From: Deltaproteobacteria bacterium | GTDB lineage: Bacteria > Desulfobacterota > Desulfomonilia > UBA1062 | Assembly: GCA_029552245.1 (NCBI GenBank) | Contig: JAKPDW010000014.1 | Span: 1-33,029 of the forward strand | DNA length: 33,029 nt | Direction of reading: 5' to 3' | Notes under the pieces: model-generated | The model's input: the letters and a program-made list of their open reading frames with translations, nothing else | Database searches by the model: none | What the model was told of the DNA's origin: nothing | Translations under genes and position numbers: made by a program | Shown: positions 28,049-33,029 of the stretch, in pieces | How positions within the stretch are numbered: position 1 is the first letter of the stretch | Layout of the letters: every line of letters begins with the position of its first letter

Positions 28049-28836
28049 TGGTCGGTCTTCCCGACTTCTTGCTCGACGAAGACACGAGGAAGAGGCTCGA
28101 GGAGATGCGACAGCGGGGCATCGAGGACCGGTGCCGGACCGCCGTCCCGTGGGACCCCGAGATGCCCTGGAAGAAGCACCTGACCATCCAGGCGTCGACG
28201 TACCGACCCCTGTCACTCTTCCCGAAGCTGCCGGTCACGGAGTGCATCGATCCGAACCGGATCTCAGAGGAGCAGCGGGTCGTCTCGGAGGATCGTCGGT
28301 GGCTCTACTGCACCAAGAGGCTGCCTCGGGGTGCGTCCCTCATGACCACGTACGGACGTCAGAGAGGGACGGTCATGTTCGATGGCCCCGTCGAGATCCC
28401 CGTCCTGCACTACTCCCACGAGGACGAGGGCCGGTGGGTGCGGGCGCCCTTCATGAGCCTCGCGCCCATGGAGTACTTCAGCCTGCGCATCGGGACGCGT
28501 CTCGCTCGAGGTCACACGATCGTGGCCGGTCTCGGGTTGGGACACCAGCTCATCGAGGTCTCAAGGCGCAAGCAGGTGAAGAGCATCACGCTCGTGGAGA
28601 AGAGCCAGGCGCTCGTGGACTTCATCTTGCCTCGAGTGCGCCCCCACCTGCGTCCCGACGTGCCGCTCTCGGTCATCGTGCAAGACGTCGAGCAGGTGAT
28701 CAGCAAGCTCACGGGAGATGTGGCGCTGATCGACATCTACCCCGTGTACAACGGCCACCGGTCCCAGAAGGAGCGCATCTCGTCCTTTGCGTTCGGGATC
28801 AAGAAGGTCTGGCACTGGGGTACGATGGGGTGGTGA
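28045..28836 (+). CDS. Spermidine-synthase-like / SAM-binding fold protein
   Basis: The 263-residue protein has, from about residue 158, the segment HTIVAGLGLGHQLIEVSRRK with the SAM-type glycine motif (GLGLG, 162-166), then SITLVEKSQALVDFILPRV with an acidic residue after strand 2. VIVQDVEQVISKLTGDVALI follows, with an acid at strand 4. This is the arrangement of a class I SAM-dependent methyltransferase or spermidine-synthase-like fold. The first 130 residues are a separate domain (PKLPVTECIDPNRISEEQRV, then RWLYCTKRLPRGASLMTTYG). The substrate cannot be told. It overlaps the zinc-ribbon gene (ATGATG) and the next gene by 4 bases. Confidence 0.76.
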   Translation: MMVGLPDFLLDEDTRKRLEEMRQRGIEDRCRTAVPWDPEMPWKKHLTIQASTYRPLSLFPKLPVTECIDPNRISEEQRVVSEDRRWLYCTKRLPRGASLMTTYGRQRGTVMFDGPVEIPVLHYSHEDEGRWVRAPFMSLAPMEYFSLRIGTRLARGHTIVAGLGLGHQLIEVSRRKQVKSITLVEKSQALVDFILPRVRPHLRPDVPLSVIVQDVEQVISKLTGDVALIDIYPVYNGHRSQKERISSFAFGIKKVWHWGTMGW

Positions 28837-29072
28837 AGAAGCACGCCCCTCGCGTTCCCCTTGATGGCAGCCCTTCCTGGCTCGCCCTCTCGGCGCCGTT
28901 GCTTCGTTTCCTCGAAGAAGGCCCGAAGACCTGGCCCGCCCTCAAGGTGTGGGCCAGGTCGGTCAAGATGACGGGCGACCGGCTGCGGCACGCGCTTGCC
29001 TGGGCAGAGGGGCGCAACCTCATCCGCTACGAGGACGGCCGGTGGGCAAGGACGCGGGCTCCGGAGGGATAA
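28833..29072 (+). CDS. Small protein, possible winged helix
   Basis: A GTG overlapping the upstream stop opens a 79-residue product: a basic N-terminus (VKKHAPRVPLDG), then helix SAPLLRFLEEGPKTWPALKV, helix MTGDRLRHALAWAEGRNLI and a short wing-like RYEDGRWARTRAPEG. The helix-helix-strand order is compatible with a winged-helix DNA-binding fold. A TACGAT sequence at 28821-28826 lies six bases before the GTG and could be a -10 box, but it is inside the previous gene. No family is recognised. Confidence 0.55.
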   Translation: MKKHAPRVPLDGSPSWLALSAPLLRFLEEGPKTWPALKVWARSVKMTGDRLRHALAWAEGRNLIRYEDGRWARTRAPEG

Positions 29073-29084
29073 GGGTCATGGAGG
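29063..29084 (+). promoter_or_regulatory. Putative phage promoter motif
   Basis: GAGGGATAAGGGTCATGGAGG, six bases before the ATG at 29091, is a variant of the recurrent motif and overlaps the end of the previous gene. The core GGGATAAG is the same as at 25431. Confidence 0.45.
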
Positions 29085-29090
29085 ACCAAC

Positions 29091-29354
29091 ATGGCCACCG
29101 AAGAAGCGAAGAAGTGCATCACCCTCCAGGACCTCAGGAAGCTCATGAAGGGGCATCCCAGCAAGGCGAAGGTTCAGCTCCGCGTCACGGACAGCGATGA
29201 CGGAGTCACGACCATCTTCGCCCAGCACGCCTTCGTGACCTGGGACGCGGAGGAAGGCGAGTACGTCCTCCAGCTCGAGGCGGACGCGTCCCATGCGTTA
29301 CCTCGTGGCGTGCGAGGAAGAAGGTCTGTCTCCCGAGGTCGTGGAGGCAGATGA
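29091..29354 (+). CDS. Small hypothetical protein
   Basis: GGAGG lies six bases before the ATG. The 87-residue product has a short helix (TLQDLRKLMKGHPSKA) and strands (KVQLRVTDSDDGVTTIFAQH, EGEYVLQLEADAS). The last 20 residues are Arg/Gly-rich and overlap the next gene by 62 bases, so the working part is probably residues 1-68. No family is recognised. Confidence 0.62.
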   Translation: MATEEAKKCITLQDLRKLMKGHPSKAKVQLRVTDSDDGVTTIFAQHAFVTWDAEEGEYVLQLEADASHALPRGVRGRRSVSRGRGGR

Positions 29355-29535
29355 CTTCGAGGAGGCCGCAGAAGCGGCCATGGAGCAGTGGGAAGAGGGC
29401 GGGTCCTTCGCGGGCGACCCGATGCCCGGCTCCCTCGTGCTCGTGGTTGTCCGGGACGAGGACAACGAGACCAAGAAGGTGAAGGTCGATGTCGACTGGG
29501 AACCTGTGTACTACGCCCACGAACTGGAGACCTGA
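29293..29535 (+). CDS. Small acidic hypothetical protein
   Basis: The 80-residue product starts MRYLVACEEEGLSPEVVEAD and has an acidic helix (FEEAAEAAMEQWEEGG), then strands (SLVLVVVRDEDNETKKVKVD) ending in DWEPVYYAHELET. Short acidic proteins of this shape are common in phage genomes; one known role is inhibition of host enzymes, but there is no specific evidence here. The stop overlaps the next ATG (TGATG). Confidence 0.64.
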   Translation: MRYLVACEEEGLSPEVVEADDFEEAAEAAMEQWEEGGSFAGDPMPGSLVLVVVRDEDNETKKVKVDVDWEPVYYAHELET

Positions 29536-29981
29536 TGGCAAACAACTACCAGCAGTGGTCGCAGACGATCGCGCTCAACAAGAAGAAGGAACGCGCCTGG
29601 TGGGAGAAAGCACTCAGGGGCGCGGACGGTGACGCCGAGTCCCGGCTTCGGTCACTGGGCATTGAGGACGAGGCCCCCACGGAGGTCGAGGAGGCGTGGG
29701 AGAGCTGGCCCCCGCTCGAGTGGGCCATCCTCGATGATGGGACGGCTCTGTGGGTCCACTCGTCGGAGTCGGGTGACCTCGCGGTCTTGGCGTTCTTGGT
29801 GCAGCAGTTCTTCCGGCAGTTTAGGAAGAACGGGGTCTTCCGGCTCACCTGGGCGGATACCTGCGACAAGCCGCGCGTCGGCGAGTTCAGCGGGGGCGCT
29901 CTGCACGTCGACGCCAAGAAGACCCTCTGGCACACGCCCGAGCACTTCTTCGACCAGATCGACAACGGCATCATCACGTAG
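29535..29981 (+). CDS. Conserved-type hypothetical protein
   Basis: The ATG shares a base with the upstream stop. The 148-residue product has a charged N-terminus and a domain with PPLEWAILDDGTALWVHSSE, SGDLAVLAFLVQQFFRQFRK, then FRLTWADTCDKPRVGEFSGG and a closing helix. The order W-x(n)-GLWLHSxE-SGD ... TWADTC-KPRVGEF-GG recalls a widespread uncharacterised family of bacteria and phages. Conserved-looking Trp, Asp and Cys residues could form a functional site. Function is unknown. Confidence 0.68.
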   Translation: MANNYQQWSQTIALNKKKERAWWEKALRGADGDAESRLRSLGIEDEAPTEVEEAWESWPPLEWAILDDGTALWVHSSESGDLAVLAFLVQQFFRQFRKNGVFRLTWADTCDKPRVGEFSGGALHVDAKKTLWHTPEHFFDQIDNGIIT

Positions 29982-29989
29982 GAGACCTG

Positions 29990-30196
29990 ATGGGAAAGAA
30001 AGATGGAACGTACGAGCTGACCTGCACGGCGGTGTTGAAGAACACCGGCAAGGCGCTCCTGTGCGTCACGAAGGAACACGGCGACATCTGGGTGCCGCAG
30101 TCCCAGATCCACGAAGACTCGGAGGTCTTCGACGTCGACCAAGACGGCAAACTGATCGTGACCGAGTGGTTCGCGATCCAGAAGAACTGGGTGTAA
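29990..30196 (+). CDS. Small hypothetical protein
   Basis: AGGAGA lies 6 bases before the ATG. The 68-residue product is a compact strand-rich protein (TYELTCTAVLKNTGKALLCV, GDIWVPQSQIHEDSEVFD, KLIVTEWFAIQKNWV). The rhythm suggests a small beta-barrel of the kind seen in many short phage proteins. No family is recognised. Confidence 0.62.
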   Translation: MGKKDGTYELTCTAVLKNTGKALLCVTKEHGDIWVPQSQIHEDSEVFDVDQDGKLIVTEWFAIQKNWV

Positions 30197-30198
30197 CC

Positions 30199-30735
30199 AT
30201 GGGCGAACACACGTACAACACAGACCACGGCGTCTTCCGGATCAAGAAGGAGAACGTCCCGGCCTGCATCGCGGCAGTCATGCAGCACGTCACGGAGCCG
30301 GACCCTGCTGACGAGTACATGAGCCCCCTGTCCGACAGGGAGAAGGAGCAGGCGCGTTTGGACCCGCCCGACATCACGGACGCGCTCGGGTTCGTGGGAC
30401 TCGGCTGTGGGGAGTCCGAGGAGGGCGACGTGATCGACATCTTCCTGGAAGAAGGCAGCTTCCCGGGGGTCGAGTACACGCTCACGAAGGTCATCGCGCC
30501 CTTCGTGGAGCCGGGCAGCTTCCTGGTCTTCGCGTACGGCGGAGCGAATGGATGCTGGTCCGTCGAGTACACCCAGGACCCTGCTACCGGCAAGACGTTC
30601 GGGAACGTCGGGGACGTGGTGGTCGTGCGGCACGACGACCTGCTGCTCATCCTCCGGACGCTCAAGAACGCCGGCCTCTCGCTCATCTACGAGGAGATGC
30701 GTAAGAAGTACGGGGTCTCCGATGCGGCAGAGTAG
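30199..30735 (+). CDS. Hypothetical protein
   Basis: The ATG is two bases after the upstream stop. The 178-residue product has a helical first half (PACIAAVMQHVTEPDPADEY, then DREKEQARLDPPDITDAL) and a strand-rich second half (GSFLVFAYGGANGCWSVEYT, DVVVVRHDDLLLILRTLKNA) with a C-terminal helix (GLSLIYEEMRKKYGV). No family is recognised. It overlaps the following gene by 14 bases. Confidence 0.65.
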   Translation: MGEHTYNTDHGVFRIKKENVPACIAAVMQHVTEPDPADEYMSPLSDREKEQARLDPPDITDALGFVGLGCGESEEGDVIDIFLEEGSFPGVEYTLTKVIAPFVEPGSFLVFAYGGANGCWSVEYTQDPATGKTFGNVGDVVVVRHDDLLLILRTLKNAGLSLIYEEMRKKYGVSDAAE

Positions 30736-30919
30736 GCTCAACCTCCTGGTCGCGCTGTTCCACACGCCCAGGAAGTACCGGGACGTGCCGGGGCAGCCCA
30801 TGGACGAGGTCGGTCTCGACGCCGCGGAGGTCGAGGCCAAGATGAACGCCGAGCGGGTCACGGAGGCCCAGAGGACTCGGGAGCGCATCGAGCAGGCCAC
30901 CAAGAAGGGAAGGACCTGA
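30722..30919 (+). CDS. Small basic hypothetical protein
   Basis: The ATG overlaps the end of the upstream gene. The 65-residue product has a short hydrophobic segment (RLNLLVALFHTPRKYRDV), then a charged helix (DAAEVEAKMNAERVTEAQRT) and a basic tail. No family is recognised. It ends in a one-base overlap with the next ATG (TGATG). Confidence 0.6.
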   Translation: MRQSRLNLLVALFHTPRKYRDVPGQPMDEVGLDAAEVEAKMNAERVTEAQRTRERIEQATKKGRT

Positions 30920-31044
30920 TGCCCTTCCACATCTGCTCCGAAGAGGTCGCGGCGCTCTTGGCCATCGTGCCGGGGGCGGCCGTGGTCTGGCGGTGCATAG
31001 CGGTGCCGACGTTCCAGTGGGTGCGAGGTAAGCTGTGGGGATGA
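30919..31044 (+). CDS. Tiny membrane protein
   Basis: An ATG sharing a base with the upstream stop opens a 41-residue frame: MPFHICSEEVAALLAIVPGA, then AVVWRCIAVPTFQWVRGKLW. It holds one hydrophobic helix (AALLAIVPGAAVVW), suggesting a small membrane protein. Short proteins that begin with an (M)FHIC..E motif and have one membrane segment are common in large phages, but I cannot name the function. Coupling to both neighbours supports its being real. Confidence 0.5.
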   Translation: MPFHICSEEVAALLAIVPGAAVVWRCIAVPTFQWVRGKLWG

Positions 31045-31235
31045 AGAAGACCTCCAAGACCTCCGTTCCCGCCTGGACGGTCGAGTACACCGTTGACCGC
31101 CCCGAGCAGCAAGCGGTGGTGATCGTAGTGGTCGCGAGTGACTGGTGGGAGGCGAGGAGGCTCGCGGTGCACCGCCTCGCCCTCGCGTCTGAAACGGTCT
31201 TCTCGCCGGCGCTCCTGGTCAGCAGGAAGCCGTGA
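31041..31235 (+). CDS. Small hypothetical protein
   Basis: The ATG overlaps the stop of the tiny membrane gene. The 64-residue product has a basic start (KKTSKTSVPAWTVEYTVDRP), a strand (QQAVVIVVVASDWWEARRLA) and a helix. No family is recognised. A TAAGCT at 31029-31034 lies six bases upstream and might serve as a -10 box, but it is within the previous coding sequence. Confidence 0.58.
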   Translation: MKKTSKTSVPAWTVEYTVDRPEQQAVVIVVVASDWWEARRLAVHRLALASETVFSPALLVSRKP

Positions 31236-31504
31236 GCTCGAGGCCGCCCGCAGAGCTGACCGCGTACGGCCTGAACGTTCTCGATGCTTGGGAGGACGTT
31301 CAGGATGCGCACTTCATGGCGCAGTTCGATGGCGGACTCGGTGAAGCCGTGGCCTACCGAGGCTCCAAGCAATCAGCTCTTCATCGCCTAGCCGGGGCCA
31401 TGAAGGAGATGGACGACGAAGCCAAGTTCCGAGGCACGTACGAGGATCCTCCTCTCCCGGCTTGGCTGCTCAACAGCAGTACCACCCTCAACAAGAACAG
31501 GTAG
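31232..31504 (+). CDS. Small hypothetical protein
   Basis: The GTG overlaps the upstream stop (GTGA). The 90-residue product is mainly helical (AELTAYGLNVLDAWEDVQDA, SALHRLAGAMKEMDDEAKF) with a short polar C-terminus. No family is recognised. It is spaced three bases from the next ATG. Confidence 0.62.
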   Translation: MSSRPPAELTAYGLNVLDAWEDVQDAHFMAQFDGGLGEAVAYRGSKQSALHRLAGAMKEMDDEAKFRGTYEDPPLPAWLLNSSTTLNKNR

Positions 31505-31507
31505 ACC

Positions 31508-31954
31508 ATGAGCAAGGGCAAGAAGCACGAAGGACGGCCGAACCACAACAACCAGGGCGGCGGCCAGGAGTGGGTCCGGGAGTGGGCGGAGGACAAGGTC
31601 TTCCGGACCGATGACGGGAAGATGGGGCTCGTGCTCCAGAAGAGCAACGACCGCTTCCCGCTGTTCCGGTGGGAGCTGGCGGAGTTCAGCCCGGACGGCA
31701 AGAAGTACAGCCGCATGAAGGTCGTGTGTGCGGGTCGCCGCACGGGCACGATCTCGGTCCCGAACATCGCGGGGGACGTGGCCAAGCTGTTCGAGGCCGC
31801 GGGAGAGTACGTGCAGGGCGTGCTCCAGGTGGCCGAGGACCAGTTCATCGAGCGCGACCAGCAGCGCGGTCAGCGCCAGGAGAAGGCCCCGACGGGCATC
31901 AAGTCCTGGGGCAAGCGTGACCGTGAGCGTCGAGAGCGGCACAGCGAGAGCTGA
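31508..31954 (+). CDS. Basic hypothetical protein
   Basis: The 148-residue product starts with a Lys/His/Gly/Asn-rich tail (MSKGKKHEGRPNHNNQGGGQ), then a compact beta-rich domain (DGKMGLVLQKSNDRFPLFRW, ELAEFSPDGKKYSRMKVVCA) and a helix (IAGDVAKLFEAAGEYVQGV), ending in a very basic tail. The shape resembles small nucleic-acid-binding proteins, but no family is recognised. It is the last gene before a hairpin and a promoter-like motif. Confidence 0.63.
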   Translation: MSKGKKHEGRPNHNNQGGGQEWVREWAEDKVFRTDDGKMGLVLQKSNDRFPLFRWELAEFSPDGKKYSRMKVVCAGRRTGTISVPNIAGDVAKLFEAAGEYVQGVLQVAEDQFIERDQQRGQRQEKAPTGIKSWGKRDRERRERHSES

Positions 31955-31960
31955 GCCGTT

Positions 31961-31992
31961 GAAGAACGCGTCCCTCGTGGGCGCGTTCTTCT
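31961..31992 (+). terminator. Probable rho-independent terminator
   Basis: GAAGAACGCG (31961-31970) pairs with CGCGTTCTTC (31982-31991), with a further CCC/GGG inside, around a short loop, leading into T-rich sequence. It lies 7 bases after the previous stop. GTTCTT at 31985-31990 can instead pair with AAGAAC at 32009-32014, in the downstream promoter motif, so this arm may take part in two structures. Confidence 0.7.
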
Positions 31993-31999
31993 AGCCCTT

Positions 32000-32023
32000 C
32001 TTCGGGTACAAGAACTATGGAGG
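32000..32023 (+). promoter_or_regulatory. Putative phage promoter motif
   Basis: CTTCGGGTACAAGAAC then TATGGAGG, six bases before the ATG at 32030. This and the copy at 16482 (CTTCGGGAACAAGGTC) are among the closest pairs of the recurrent motif. Confidence 0.5.
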
Positions 32024-32029
32024 TAGTTC

Positions 32030-32407
32030 ATGCCTATGAAGAAGACCAAGAAGATCTGTGAGGCGTGTGGCAACAGGTACACGCCGGGACAGGAGAAGCT
32101 CGAGGAGCATCGGCCCAACTGCGAGATCCGCCTCGAGGCCGAGGACGACATCAAGGCCATGAACGAGGGCCGCCCGACCAAGGGCTCCCTCGAGACCATG
32201 AAGCAGCGCGGTGGTCGGTGGGCCGCGTACCAGAACAAGGCGCTCGACAGTCACAACGCGGGCCACATGCAGTTCCTGAAGGTCGGGGAGGACTGCACGT
32301 ACAAGGAGCCACCGGCCCGGTACCCGATCGACAACAGCCACGGGATGGGCTGGCGGTACTTGTTCGTCGGCATGGTGGACCTCAAGACGGGGCTGGTGAC
32401 GTCGTGA
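32030..32407 (+). CDS. Zinc-finger-like hypothetical protein
   Basis: GGAGG lies six bases before the ATG; the ATG at 32036 is an alternative. The 125-residue product begins with a zinc-finger-like C-x2-C-x(n)-H-x3-C unit (CEACGNRY, then HRPNCEI) and continues with a charged helix and an aromatic-rich second half (GHMQFLKVGEDCTYKEP, GMGWRYLFVGMVDLKTG). The spacing of the first cysteine pair, His and Cys suggests one zinc site. No family is recognised. It overlaps the next gene by 4 bases (GTGA). Confidence 0.66.
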   Translation: MPMKKTKKICEACGNRYTPGQEKLEEHRPNCEIRLEAEDDIKAMNEGRPTKGSLETMKQRGGRWAAYQNKALDSHNAGHMQFLKVGEDCTYKEPPARYPIDNSHGMGWRYLFVGMVDLKTGLVTS

Positions 32408-32787
32408 AGGACGCGTTCAAGCCGGGCGTTCGCGTGAAGGCCAAGGCCCCGCTCGAGAAGGCCCCGTGGGCCGAGCGCGTGTACATCAAGCGCTACAACC
32501 GGGAGGGCTTCTACGTGGTCGAGCGTCCGGGCAAGTCGGACTTCATCGTCCATGAGGACGACATCGAGCTCGCCGAAGAGGATGTGGACCTCACGGGGGT
32601 CATCGACCTCGCGACCTTCAAGCTGCTCCTCGAGGCCATGCAGAAGGGCGAAGCGTTCGAGCGGTACGAGCTCAACGGTGCACAGGTCGAGACCCGTGTG
32701 ACCCGAGATGGCGGAGAGCTGAAGATCGACAGGACCATCACGCTCCAGAAGCCCGTCGAGTACATCCGCCTCCGCACCATCGTGTAG
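32404..32787 (+). CDS. Hypothetical protein
   Basis: A GTG overlapping the previous stop opens a 127-residue product: an SH3-like beta-rich N-terminal half (FKPGVRVKAKAPLEKAPWAE, VYIKRYNREGFYVVERPGKS), then a helix (IDLATFKLLLEAMQKGEAFE) and more strands. The mixed beta/alpha pattern suggests a compact nucleic-acid- or protein-binding domain. No family is recognised. Confidence 0.64.
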   Translation: MKDAFKPGVRVKAKAPLEKAPWAERVYIKRYNREGFYVVERPGKSDFIVHEDDIELAEEDVDLTGVIDLATFKLLLEAMQKGEAFERYELNGAQVETRVTRDGGELKIDRTITLQKPVEYIRLRTIV

Positions 32788-32789
32788 CG

Positions 32790-33029
32790 ATGCACATCCT
32801 CGGTGCTCGCGCCCGTGAGCTGTACGAGCGAGCAGTCGGGAAGCGCCACGCGGCCGTGTACGTGCGCGTGGTCGCGCGGGACACGCTTCAGCTCGACTGC
32901 CCCGAGAACCAGAAGTTCCCGATCGTCGTCCTCAAGGCCGACGCGCTCATCGTTCCCTTGCCGGAGAAGATCCGTGTCCTCGACCCGGACGGCAAGATCC
33001 TCAAGCCCTCTCGGCGGTTCTACATCACG
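32790..33029 (+). CDS. Hypothetical protein, 3' end cut by window edge
   Basis: The ATG is two bases after the previous stop, and the frame is open to the last base (80 codons seen). The visible part starts MHILGARARELYERAVGKRH, then VYVRVVARDTLQLDCPENQK, KFPIVVLKADALIVPLPEKI and RVLDPDGKILKPSRRFYIT: alternating strands of a small beta-rich domain. No family is recognised, and the true length is unknown. Confidence 0.6.
   Translation, partial: MHILGARARELYERAVGKRHAAVYVRVVARDTLQLDCPENQKFPIVVLKADALIVPLPEKIRVLDPDGKILKPSRRFYIT

Noticed and set aside
1-33029. CRISPR arrays, insertion sequences, integrase or attachment sites, rRNA
   Set aside because: No regularly spaced repeats, transposase or recombinase motifs, terminal repeats or rRNA-like stretches were seen on reading through.

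Overview
This window looks like part of the genome of a GC-rich, double-stranded DNA tailed phage, probably a large one; an integrated copy cannot be excluded from sequence alone. The reasons are the dense packing (many ATGA, GTGA or TGATG stop/start overlaps and hardly any gap above 100 bases), dozens of short unrecognised genes, a block of tail-type structural proteins, and phage-style nucleotide and nucleic-acid enzymes: ThyX, a MazG-like pyrophosphohydrolase, a DinG/XPD-type helicase, RNase HII and an MT-A70 methyltransferase. There is also a phage-type sigma factor and three free-standing homing-endonuclease-like genes. The host cannot be named. The window has no integrase, terminase, capsid or polymerase gene, so it is an internal slice. 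All genes but one are on the + strand.

Layout. 1-3043: virion-accessory-type genes (a DUF6582-like protein cut by the window edge, and small alanine/glycine-rich proteins), with one lone minus-strand beta-rich gene at 1970-2575. 3090-7836: sigma factor, a run of small cysteine-motif proteins, an HNH nuclease, the MT-A70 methyltransferase, thyX and an unknown gene. 7837-8595: a non-coding block holding a complete one-piece tmRNA (ssrA, 8003-8341) and its terminator. 8596-16478: small helical proteins, then tail or baseplate-like proteins with CnaB/FN3/Big-type beta domains, ending in an 1150-residue protein with a triplicated 87-residue module. 16512-18837: small helical proteins and a ribbon-helix-helix regulator. 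18848-23392: helicase, MazG-like enzyme, HNH, RNase HII, LAGLIDADG. 23395-33029: mostly unknown small genes, with a DUF2325-like coiled-coil protein, a four-CxxC zinc-ribbon protein and a spermidine-synthase-like SAM-fold protein.

The two strongest signals are these. (1) The tmRNA has a perfect tRNA-like domain, but its predicted tag, ANDNAVPFFALTG, ends in LTG rather than the usual LAA-type degron. (2) A short intergenic motif, roughly CTTCGGGATAAGAACTC followed by GGAGG and a start codon, occurs at least six times at the heads of gene clusters. It is a good candidate for a phage promoter, possibly read by the sigma factor encoded here. A second class of -10-like element (TACAAC, TATAAC, TAGTAT) lies 6-7 bases before several start codons, suggesting leaderless or near-leaderless transcripts. 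All functional statements rest on reading the sequence and on family knowledge; no database search was run.
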